Origin: Bacillota bacterium
GTDB lineage: Bacteria; Bacillota; Clostridia; Oscillospirales; Oscillospiraceae
NCBI GenBank assembly: GCA_023395775.1
Contig: JAEWYA010000182.1
Location: 1 to 16,308 of the forward strand
DNA: 16,308 bases
Direction: 5' to 3'
Of this stretch, positions 1-5,729 are shown piece after piece. Positions within the stretch are counted from its first letter, which is position 1. Each line of letters begins with the position of its first letter. A program made the position numbers and the translations under genes. Under the pieces are notes generated by a model. That model had not been told where the DNA came from, did no database searches, and was given only the letters and a program-made list of their open reading frames with translations.

Positions 1-78
1 CAGCGAATCTACACTACTAACCCCGGCGGTCTGCCGCCGGCCATGTATCGTCAGGCCGCCAGAGGCCTAGCCGCATAA
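1..78 (+). CDS. C-terminal end of a protein cut by the window edge, possibly an IS3-type transposase
   Basis: Frame 1 is open from the first base and ends at TAA 76-78, giving 25 residues that include an RI..TNPGGLPPAMYR stretch and end in GLAA. IS3-family transposases often end with a KRI..x-L-x-G-L-x-P-x-x-Y-R pattern and a short Ala-rich tail, so this may be the end of such a transposase. The sequence CCGGCGG-TCTG-CCGCCGG (23-40) inside it is a perfect hairpin. Too little is visible for a firm call, and the body of the gene lies outside the window. Confidence 0.35.
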   Translation, partial: QRIYTTNPGGLPPAMYRQAARGLAA

Positions 79-175
79 TCTGCAGATTTTGGGTGTTCAC
101 ATTCTGCACTGTTCTTGACTTCTCCAGCGTTTGATGTAAGGGGAAAAGGCCGACAATATGCGAATTTATACCATT

Positions 176-203
176 TTGATAGCGCGGAGTATAGTAATAT
201 AAA
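176..203 (+). promoter_or_regulatory. Promoter-like sequence with no gene downstream
   Basis: TTGATA (176-181) and TATAAA (198-203) are separated by 16 bp, close to a sigma-A promoter. The surrounding 79-272 region is AT-rich and I see no convincing gene in it. Transcription from here would run into the minus-strand terminator at 273-308. It could be a remnant of a lost gene or a chance match. Confidence 0.25.
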
Positions 204-272
204 AGTAGACGCAGTTAAGTATCATACAAACTTAAATTGATGGCCTACTGGGTCTGTCCAAAAAGCAAAGCA

Positions 273-308
273 TCCCCGGAGCCTACCAAAGTGGGTAAGC
301 CCCGGGGA
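273..308 (-). terminator. Rho-independent terminator ending the minus-strand cluster
   Basis: TCCCCGG (273-279) pairs with CCGGGGA (302-308). The inner part (281-300) continues the stem with one A/C mismatch above the first arm and one C/A mismatch further in. Read on the minus strand, the hairpin is followed by TGCTTTGCTTTTTGG. It lies just after a minus-strand stop codon at 313-315, which fits the end of the leftward transcription unit. Confidence 0.6.
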
Positions 309-312
309 GTAC

Positions 313-366
313 TTAATGTGTTAAAAAGTTTGGGGAATCCCTGATTTCCGAAATTTGCTTTTCCAT
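313..366 (-). pseudogene. Short reading-frame end before the terminator, gene remnant
   Basis: An ATG at 366 reads 17 residues (MEKQISEIRDSPNFLTH) and stops with TAA at 313-315, directly before the terminator. The residues look like a plausible protein C-terminus, but an in-frame stop lies a few codons upstream of the ATG and I see no ribosome site. It may be the last piece of a gene eroded together with the hydrolase remnant next door, or chance. The 367-500 stretch between them shows no convincing coding. It contains an 8-bp inverted repeat, ATTGCGCA (365-372) and TGCGCAAT (420-427), and TTCCATTGC repeated at 361-369 and 432-440. Confidence 0.25.
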
Positions 367-500
367 TGCGCAGGTAGCGAAAACGCGCTAATAATGTTCC
401 TGCCCGGAAGAAGTTTGGCTGCGCAATGCACTTCCATTGCCGATTGAGCCGCCTACACCTGTTTCCGCAAACAGCTCCTCACCGGAAAAGATTGAATGCT

Positions 501-755
501 TTAGATATTCTCCTGTTCCCACGCTCTCAGCACAGCCAGTTACTCCGGCGAGTGAAACCAATGCTCACCGTTTTCCATGACGGTCAGCGCGGCGTCGCGG
601 ACGGTCACAAACCCCTCCACAGTTTGGCGGCTCGTCATATTGTCTCACCCGGCGCACAAAATTGCGATGGGCCGCTCCATATCCACAATAGGCGAAACGA
701 AAAGCGCCTTGCAAAGGTTTTCGCCACCAAGTGCCAACCTGGAAAATGCGCCCTG
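501..755 (-). pseudogene. Alpha/beta-hydrolase pseudogene (C-terminal remnant)
   Basis: One minus-strand frame running on from the flavodoxin stop codon holds protein-like sequence interrupted by stops. It reads GENLCKALFVSPIVDMERPI, then a TGA (645-647). It resumes with DNMTSRQTVEGFVTVRDA, LTVMENGEHWFHSPE, a TAA (540-542), LAVLRAWEQENI, and a final TAA at 501-503. The FVSP.VDMERPI and LTVMENGEHWFHxPEQ blocks are typical of small clostridial alpha/beta hydrolases, where the His of GEHWF is the likely catalytic histidine and the Asp before N-M-T-S the likely acid. The N-terminal half with the nucleophile serine is missing, the stretch between the two blocks is deleted, and the second internal stop replaces an expected Gln codon (CAA to TAA). 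It is therefore not functional. Confidence 0.7.
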
Positions 756-1259
756 TCATTTCCCACACCACTCCAAGACCGGACGCAGGTTCTCCTCGCT
801 GACCCGGCTGCCGCCGTGGAGAAGCAAATCCAGCATATCCTGTTCCTCTGCGGTTTTGTCCGGCTTTGCGGCCAGCTTTTTGCCCACGGTGCGCTTCATG
901 GTGCTCATCATGAATTTGTTAATACCGTGGAGCTTGCCCAGTTCAAAGCCGCCTTGTAGGGTGAACAGCGGAATGTCCTCCGGAATGGCGTTGCCTTTGC
1001 GGACTTCCTCGATCTGCGAGCCGCCGGCTCCCATGCCCACGCCGCAGACGGCGGAAATTTTGTAAAGCTTTGCCGCCCGCTTATAGCCCTTGACCTGACC
1101 GGCCATCAGCCAGCCGAGATAGAGGATCTCCGCCCCGACATCAAGCTCCCCTTTTGCCGCGTCCAGAGAATAGACCGGCAGATTCAGCTTCCCGCCCAGC
1201 AGCTTGGCATACTGTGCGGTGAAACCGGTGCTGGAGGTATATACAATCGCGTTCATCAT
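756..1259 (-). CDS. Flavodoxin-like domain protein
   Basis: The protein has 167 residues. After the first strand (AIVYTS) it carries S-S-T-G-F-T at about residues 9-14, matching the FMN phosphate-binding loop T/S-x-T-G-x-T of flavodoxins. A helix, a VYSLDAAK second strand and an ILYLGWLMAGQV third strand follow, the flavodoxin-fold order. Such stand-alone cytosolic proteins are thought to bind FMN and serve in electron transfer or as flavoreductases, but the substrate cannot be told. The start is the first ATG of ATG-ATG, with GGAG 7 bp upstream. That ribosome site is made by the last codons of the acetyltransferase gene before it, and only 4 bp separate the two, so translation is probably coupled. 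The broken hydrolase follows directly. Confidence 0.8.
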   Translation of the reverse strand: MMNAIVYTSSTGFTAQYAKLLGGKLNLPVYSLDAAKGELDVGAEILYLGWLMAGQVKGYKRAAKLYKISAVCGVGMGAGGSQIEEVRKGNAIPEDIPLFTLQGGFELGKLHGINKFMMSTMKRTVGKKLAAKPDKTAEEQDMLDLLLHGGSRVSEENLRPVLEWCGK

Positions 1260-1263
1260 AGAG

Positions 1264-2028
1264 TTACTCCTTTTTCAGAATCCGCTTTAAGTTCTCCACG
1301 TCCAGCAGCAGATTCACCGTCTGGAACGCGCCCCTGTAAAATACCGCCCAGTTATTGAACACGCACGGCAGGTTCTTTGCCTGTTCCAGCGTATCGACCG
1401 GGATAAGGGTCAGCGGCACCGTACGTTCACTGTAATACTGTTGGACTGTCTCGACGCTTTGCCCCACATAGGGACATTGCAGGTCGTAGTAAATGGTCAG
1501 CTCCTGGTTCTCAATTTTGGACGCTCTGGCACGATCGGTAAACCACGGCGCCGTGCCGTCAAAAGATAGTGTGAGCAACTCGTAGCCGCTGTCGGTGGAA
1601 TCCACCACTTGGAAGCCGAATTTCTTTGCAAAGCTCTGGTCGGTGAGCCAGGCCTTTTGCTTTTGCGCGCCCAGCATACAGATGCCGGACTTGCCCTTGG
1701 CTTTGGCGTCCGCGATGCAATACTCCATCAGCGCCCGTCCGTAGCCCTTGCACTTGTATGGGGCGGCTGCCCACAGGCAATAGATATATAAAAAATTCTC
1801 GCCGACAATCGGCACCCACGCGGCCTCCAGCGGCGCATATTCGATGAACACGCAGCCCTTGACATTCAGTTTGCGAAAGACATGACCTTCTTGGAGTCGC
1901 TCCGACAGCCACTGCCGCTTTGCCTCCACGCCGGGATGGGGCTTTTTACTGCGGATGATACAGCAAAGATGCTCCGTATTGAGGTTTTCCGGGGCTAAAT
2001 TGATAAAATCAGCATTCAAATTTTCCAT
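1264..2028 (-). CDS. GNAT acetyltransferase fused to a YoaP-type thioredoxin-like domain (copy 2)
   Basis: The protein has 254 residues in two parts. Residues 1-160 form a GNAT fold: the CoA-binding region reads YKCKGYGRALMEYCIADAK, the Q/R-x-x-G-x-G/A type motif with K in place of Q/R, and the opening LAPENLNTEHLCCII is typical of the YoaP group. Residues 170-254 (TIYYDLQCPYVGQSVETVQ... NNWAVFYRGAF) match the YoaP C-terminal domain and look thioredoxin-like, with a lone cysteine in a CPYV site. The acetylated substrate is unknown. A ribosome site AGGTGAGG lies just before the ATG. It is a paralogue of the 2542-3291 gene and lies in the same operon-like run, 41 bp after the cysteine-rich gene and 4 bp before the flavodoxin-like gene. 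Confidence 0.85.
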   Translation of the reverse strand: MENLNADFINLAPENLNTEHLCCIIRSKKPHPGVEAKRQWLSERLQEGHVFRKLNVKGCVFIEYAPLEAAWVPIVGENFLYIYCLWAAAPYKCKGYGRALMEYCIADAKAKGKSGICMLGAQKQKAWLTDQSFAKKFGFQVVDSTDSGYELLTLSFDGTAPWFTDRARASKIENQELTIYYDLQCPYVGQSVETVQQYYSERTVPLTLIPVDTLEQAKNLPCVFNNWAVFYRGAFQTVNLLLDVENLKRILKKE

Positions 2029-2069
2029 TTAATACCTCACCTGTCTTACTGCCAAACCGCCCAATCTCC

Positions 2070-2516
2070 TTATTCCACGATCACACGGAAGCGGCACTCC
2101 TGCGCCCCGGAGAGGACCGTGTGCATCGTCTCCACCTGGATTTTCTTCTCCGGCAGCAGTGTATTGAGCACATAAAGGATGCTCTGCCGAGAACACTCGC
2201 AGTGTACCGGCGCAGACGCAAGCCCCTCTTCCACCACCGGGCAGAGGCAGCGCGGATAGCCGATCTCGTAGACATGGCCGCGCTCGATAATGTCCGCGAA
2301 GAAGAACTCCGATCGCCCGTATTTCTCGTACTGCAAATCCAGATCGCCGCCGCACTCGTCAAACTGCCGCTGCTGCTCTTTCAGGACATAATTCTGCACA
2401 CAGCCCACGGCGCAGGGGCGGTACAGCTCCTCCCGTTCGCTCTGAGGCAGCTTTTCGATGCCGCACTCCAGCATCTTGAAAAACATCTGGTTAAAGCGCT
2501 CCCATTCATTTGCCAT
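2070..2516 (-). CDS. Cysteine-rich protein of unknown function (DUF6144-like)
   Basis: The protein has 148 residues. I chose the ATG at 2516 because an AAAAGAGG ribosome site precedes it and the protein then begins MANEWERFNQMFFKM; upstream extension of the frame overlaps the neighbouring gene and looks non-coding. Nine cysteines are present, many in pairs: C35 and C39, C90 and C92, C106 and C108, with C18, C55 and C141. The layout suggests a metal or cofactor site. The C-terminus (HTVLSGAQECRFRV) resembles the HT-x-L-x-G-x-x-x-C-x-F-R ending of V4R-like and ATC-hydrolase-like proteins, and similar clostridial proteins carry the DUF6144 label as I recall it. No function can be given. It is sandwiched, 25 and 41 bp away, between two paralogous GNAT-YoaP genes. 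Confidence 0.75.
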   Translation of the reverse strand: MANEWERFNQMFFKMLECGIEKLPQSEREELYRPCAVGCVQNYVLKEQQRQFDECGGDLDLQYEKYGRSEFFFADIIERGHVYEIGYPRCLCPVVEEGLASAPVHCECSRQSILYVLNTLLPEKKIQVETMHTVLSGAQECRFRVIVE

Positions 2517-2541
2517 ATCAAACTGACCTCTTTTCTGTTCT

Positions 2542-3291
2542 TCATTTTTCCGCCGCCAGTGCGCGGAATTTCTTCTCCGACAAAATCTCGTTGGTGACGT
2601 AATTTCCGTTATAAAATAGCGCATAGTTTGTCCACGCGGTGGGCGCGTTTTGGGCCCGTTCTTGGCTATCCAGCAGAATACTTTTGAACGCGATGCCCGC
2701 GTCCTTCGCCGTCTGCTCAATGAGCGGCACATATTTCGCCGTATAGGGACAGCCCGCGGTGTAGTAGAGGGCAAAACCACTCTCGTCAATATGCGGCGTT
2801 TTGGCGCAGAGTTTGAACTTGGGGGCTGGCGAATCTTTGTCAAAAGGTAGATACAAAAGCGTGAAGAATGGCTCCGCCGTATCCGCAATTTGGAAGCCTT
2901 TGTAGGTCAGATACTTGGGGTCGGACAAAAACGGCTGCTTTTTCGGCGAGGAAATCACGCAAAGGCCGCACCTCCCCTGCGCTTTCCCGTCGGCGATGCA
3001 GCGCTCCATCAGGTCGTTTGCGTAGCCGTGGCCCTTGAACGCGCCGGACACCCAAAAGCAGTCGATGTAAAGATACCCCGCCGCCTCGATGGGAACCCAC
3101 GCATACTCCGCAGGGATGTACTCGATGAAGCACTTGCCGCGCTCCGCCGCCTTGAGAAAGACCAGCCCTTCGTCCAATCTGTCCCGCAGCCACGCCTTTT
3201 TGGCGGCCACCTGTGGGTCCTTGTTGTTGGAGATGGCGCAGCAGATATGCTCCCGCTCCAGATTTTCCGGGGTCAGTAGAATGTACTCCAT
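2542..3291 (-). CDS. GNAT acetyltransferase fused to a YoaP-type thioredoxin-like domain (copy 1)
   Basis: The protein has 249 residues. The start is ATG 3291, with AAGGAGG a few bases upstream; the frame is open further back but only over non-conserved sequence. Residues 1-160 are a GNAT domain (ILLTPENLEREHICCAI opening; VSGAFKGHGYANDLMERCI as the CoA-binding loop, with K-G-H-G-Y in place of the classical Q/R-x-x-G-x-G/A). Residues 175-249 (FALYYTAGCPYTAKYVPLI... TNYALFYNGNYVT) are the YoaP-type domain with a single-cysteine CPYT site. This resembles the CPYC site of glutaredoxins with the second cysteine replaced. It shares the domain order and many blocks with the 254-residue copy downstream. 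The target molecule is unknown. A terminator-like hairpin at 3322-3344 lies between it and the SRPBCC gene, so it may need its own promoter or depend on readthrough. Confidence 0.85.
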   Translation of the reverse strand: MEYILLTPENLEREHICCAISNNKDPQVAAKKAWLRDRLDEGLVFLKAAERGKCFIEYIPAEYAWVPIEAAGYLYIDCFWVSGAFKGHGYANDLMERCIADGKAQGRCGLCVISSPKKQPFLSDPKYLTYKGFQIADTAEPFFTLLYLPFDKDSPAPKFKLCAKTPHIDESGFALYYTAGCPYTAKYVPLIEQTAKDAGIAFKSILLDSQERAQNAPTAWTNYALFYNGNYVTNEILSEKKFRALAAEK

Positions 3292-3321
3292 AGGGGCCTC
3301 CTTGTCGGAACAAAATACGAA

Positions 3322-3344
3322 AACGCAGCGCGCATGCCTGCGTT
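3322..3344 (-). terminator. Terminator-like hairpin after the SRPBCC gene
   Basis: AACGCAG (3322-3328) pairs with CTGCGTT (3338-3344) around a 9-nt loop. On the minus strand it is followed by TTCGTATTTTG. The stem is short and the T-run interrupted, so it may attenuate rather than stop transcription into the GNAT-YoaP gene. Confidence 0.4.
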
Positions 3345-3388
3345 CCAATATCAAACGGGAAATCAGTAACCCACGAGTTATGCGCGCC

Positions 3389-3787
3389 TTATTCACCCAT
3401 TGCTTTTCTCAAATCCATAATATAAGTTACTTGCTGCTTTTTAAGATACGCCTTTACAAATAAATTCATAACGGGATTAGCGGCTTCAACCTCTTCAGTA
3501 AATTCGATTTTTGTACCAGAGCCGTCTTTTGAAAAAAGCCCAATCCAATGACCATCCATATTCCTGTTTTTCATATCAAATTCATAGCGTTCATAGGGTT
3601 TTTTGAGTACAATCGTAAATTCAGTTTCAAATCCGTCTTTTGTAGATTCAGTAAAACGATTACCATCGTCAGATACTTCTATTTTAACTATATCACTGCG
3701 CCAGCCAAAGGCTGAGTTATCCGTAACTATATTCCAAACAGTTTCTATTGAACTATGGAACCTTGCAATAACGGTTGCTTTTTTCAT
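3389..3787 (-). CDS. SRPBCC-family protein (START/polyketide cyclase-like fold)
   Basis: The protein has 132 residues. It opens with the first strand and the helix of SRPBCC proteins (TVIARFHSSIETVWNIVTD, then SAFGWRSDI). Beta strands follow (FETEFTIVLKKPYERYEF, GTKIEFTEEVE), then a long C-terminal helix (LFVKAYLKKQQVTYIMDLRKA). SRPBCC proteins form a deep pocket for hydrophobic ligands, and the ligand here cannot be inferred. The start has a GAAGGA ribosome site. The gene is clearly more AT-rich than its neighbours, with A/T-ending codons, and has a terminator-like hairpin behind it. This suggests a separate origin from the surrounding GC-rich genes. Confidence 0.8.
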   Translation of the reverse strand: MKKATVIARFHSSIETVWNIVTDNSAFGWRSDIVKIEVSDDGNRFTESTKDGFETEFTIVLKKPYERYEFDMKNRNMDGHWIGLFSKDGSGTKIEFTEEVEAANPVMNLFVKAYLKKQQVTYIMDLRKAMGE

Positions 3788-3869
3788 TCTGCATTCCTTC
3801 GTTCTATATCAATAATCTCAATTTCAGATCCCGACTGCCTTTTATCCGCTCTGTTCCCCGATTGTGTTT

Positions 3870-4460
3870 TTATTCGGAGTCCAGTCTGCGGCGCTGCCGC
3901 TTTTCCTCTCTCGTGGGCCGTCGGCAGTAGACCGGATTCTTCTTATCCTGCTTATGATGTTCCCGACAGGCAACGCAATCGCCATGCCGCTCGCAGCGCG
4001 TGCGTTTGCAAGGGCAGTCCGAACGCCGGGTCACGCAGAGCATGGGCGTATAGCGGATGCCGTCCGTCGTCTGCTCCGCATCTGTCTCGCAAAAGCCCAG
4101 ACGCCGGTAAACCTCCACCGCATAGGGCGAGGAATTCACCGTCATCTGCCCTGTGGGATTCTCCCGACAGGCACGGAAAAACAGCTGTTTTCCCACGCCC
4201 TGCCGGTGGTACGCGCCGGGCACAAAGAACAGCGCGATATGCGTGCCGCCGCTGCGGGTGGCCAGAATGCCGATGAGCGCGTCGCCATCAAACGCGCCGT
4301 AGATGCGGAGCTGGGCAAGGAAGTCCGGGTCATGGATGGAGGCATAGAATGCCTGGGCGCCCTGCGGGGCGTAGTCCGGCGCTTCAAACACCCCAAAGAC
4401 TTCCCACGCCAAATCCAGCGCCGCGCTGTACTCCTCTTTCGCAAGCTCTCGAATCTCCAT
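3870..4460 (-). CDS. GNAT acetyltransferase with a C-terminal Cys/His-rich tail
   Basis: The protein has 196 residues. Residues 1-145 are a GNAT domain: strand GDALIGILATR, strand HIALFFV, then the acetyl-CoA pyrophosphate loop YHRQGVGKQLF (Q-x-x-G-x-G form starting at R86-Q87). The late NSSPYAVEVYRRLGF block is the conserved tyrosine region. Residues 149-181 form a compact tail with C149, C151, C156, H159, C162, C165, H168, H169 and C179, which looks like a zinc-binding module, followed by a strongly basic end. The role of the tail is not known. It could bind metal, nucleic acid or a target protein. The ATG has GGGAG upstream. It lies 19 bp after the HEAT-like gene and is likely co-transcribed with it. 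Confidence 0.85.
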   Translation of the reverse strand: MEIRELAKEEYSAALDLAWEVFGVFEAPDYAPQGAQAFYASIHDPDFLAQLRIYGAFDGDALIGILATRSGGTHIALFFVPGAYHRQGVGKQLFFRACRENPTGQMTVNSSPYAVEVYRRLGFCETDAEQTTDGIRYTPMLCVTRRSDCPCKRTRCERHGDCVACREHHKQDKKNPVYCRRPTREEKRQRRRLDSE

Positions 4461-4479
4461 AATCTCACACTCCCATCGA

Positions 4480-4938
4480 CTAAATCTTCTTCTCCTGTTC
4501 CGCTATCTTCTGCAAAGCGCTCACGATGTCCTTCAAAATCAGCGGCTGCATACTATCCCGATAGCCGGTGAGGTCGGCATTTTCCAATGCCGCTCGAATT
4601 TGGGGAATCAGGTTTGGCTTCACCAACCCGATCTCCGGCAGCGCCTGAATACACTGCCGGGCCGTGATGGGTTTTTCGTCTGTGACATGGGAAAGAAACT
4701 CGTCTATCAGGGCGTCATAGCGGTTCTCGCTGTCCCAGCGGGCGTTGGCGGCAAGAATGGAGATCGCCCGGTTCCGCACCAGCGAATTTTTATGGTGCAG
4801 CAGCGCGGCGAAGTCGTCTAGGTACGGATAAAAGTGGTCGCTCTCCCGGCTCTCCGCCGCAAGCTTATCCGCGTAGGCGCAGGCAGACTTGGCGTCCTTA
4901 TCGATCAGACGCGCAAACAGCTCTTCATGATCGGCCAT
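4480..4938 (-). CDS. HEAT-repeat-like helical protein
   Basis: The protein has 152 residues, nearly all helical in character. The segment FAALLHHKNSLVRNRAISILAANARWD has the look of a HEAT repeat, with paired helices and the turn N-x-L-V-R-x-R-A-I. A second helical pair (EKPITARQCIQALPEIGLVKPNLIPQIRAAL) follows. Similar small clostridial proteins are labelled SufBD-like or HEAT-repeat proteins and probably serve as protein-binding scaffolds; no enzyme motif is visible. The start codon has a GGGAGGGCAGGA ribosome site. It sits 27 bp downstream of the phosphatidyltransferase-like gene and 19 bp upstream of the GNAT gene. Confidence 0.75.
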   Translation of the reverse strand: MADHEELFARLIDKDAKSACAYADKLAAESRESDHFYPYLDDFAALLHHKNSLVRNRAISILAANARWDSENRYDALIDEFLSHVTDEKPITARQCIQALPEIGLVKPNLIPQIRAALENADLTGYRDSMQPLILKDIVSALQKIAEQEKKI

Positions 4939-4965
4939 ATTCCTGCCCTCCCAATAGATGGTTTA

Positions 4966-5511
4966 TTATAAGAAGATGCCCCGACAGTCACGGTTCAGCG
5001 TGGGGGCGCTTACAGTGATTATGAGTTCCTCGATCGATGAAAACAGCGCCGCGGCGCACAGGATGATAGCCGCGACTGTCAGTCCCAACGTCGCGTATAA
5101 GACCGGGAACACGAAGATCAGCGCGCCCGTGGCCTTGTTGGCGTAAGTATGTAGGGCGGAAAAGGTGTGGTATTTCACAAACCCAACGCCGTAGCCCGCA
5201 AGCCGCAAAGCCGCAATACCGCCTGCACAGGCCCACAGCCATACGGAGAATTGAATATACCGCACGGTGAAAGCAGCAATCGCCGCAGCGAAAACCAGAT
5301 CCGCTGCACTGTCCAACTTCGCTCCGGCGGCGCTTTGCGTTTTCAACCTGCAGGCCAGCGCTCCATCCAGCAGATCGCTGATTCCGCCGCCGAGATAGCA
5401 GGTCCAAAAAACCGTAGAGAACGGAGCGGCCACCACTATGCCGAATGCAAACAGAAACCGTGTGGAGGTGATTCCATTGGCAAAATTTTTGATGACAATA
5501 TCCCCTCGCAC
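4966..5511 (-). CDS. CDP-alcohol phosphatidyltransferase-like membrane protein, altered signature motif
   Basis: Membrane protein of about 181 residues with four to six hydrophobic segments. It carries the family signature as DG-AL-A-C-R-LKTQSAA-G-AKL-D-SAA-D, which aligns with DGxxAR(x8)GxxxDxxxD except that the arginine after the alanine is a cysteine. The family joins a CDP-linked lipid to a small alcohol using metal ions held by the aspartates. All the aspartates and the glycine are present. No methionine codon exists anywhere in the frame. I set the start at GTG 5511, but TTG 5598 (no ribosome site) or ATT 5499 (after GAGGGG) are possible. A TATGAT box (5521-5526) sits so close that a transcript from it would begin near the GTG. 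Either an unusual start is used or the gene is decaying. Confidence 0.7.
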   Translation of the reverse strand: MRGDIVIKNFANGITSTRFLFAFGIVVAAPFSTVFWTCYLGGGISDLLDGALACRLKTQSAAGAKLDSAADLVFAAAIAAFTVRYIQFSVWLWACAGGIAALRLAGYGVGFVKYHTFSALHTYANKATGALIFVFPVLYATLGLTVAAIILCAAALFSSIEELIITVSAPTLNRDCRGIFL

Positions 5512-5681
5512 TTTTTTCTCATCATACCACGTTTTATTTCTGAAATAAAGGCTCTTTGCAGTAGCTATTTTCTCTTTTCTGTATTGTCCTTGTTGCAAAA
5601 GGAGGCGAGGACAATATAGGAAGAATATGCATCGGCCTACCTAACGCGACATACTTTAGCCCAATTTTTTGAGCGTGACAT

Positions 5682-5729
5682 AGAAGGAATCAACGGGTCA
5701 TTTTGCCCCGTTGATTCCTTCTCTTTTTT
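5682..5729 (+). terminator. Perfect 16-bp inverted repeat with plus-strand T-run
   Basis: AGAAGGAATCAACGGG (5682-5697) pairs perfectly with CCCGTTGATTCCTTCT (5707-5722) around a 9-nt loop. On the plus strand it is followed by C and six T. The run overlaps the stop codon of the minus-strand AraC gene. The T-run faces the plus strand although the flanking genes read leftward. The stem may still end leftward transcription or stop antisense transcripts entering the AraC gene. Confidence 0.6.

Noticed and set aside
240..344. Plus-strand mini-frame MAYWVCPKSKASPEP... of 34 codons
   Set aside because: It runs straight through the minus-strand terminator hairpin and has no ribosome site.
426..1065. 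Two long plus-strand open frames opposite the flavodoxin-like gene and hydrolase remnant
   Set aside because: They read as antisense shadows of the minus-strand coding frames and have low-complexity, Pro/Arg/His-rich content with no ribosome site.
2517..2888. Upstream extension of the cysteine-rich gene frame
   Set aside because: It overlaps the 3' part of the GNAT-YoaP gene and is Arg/Ser/Pro-rich; the ATG at 2516 has its own ribosome site.
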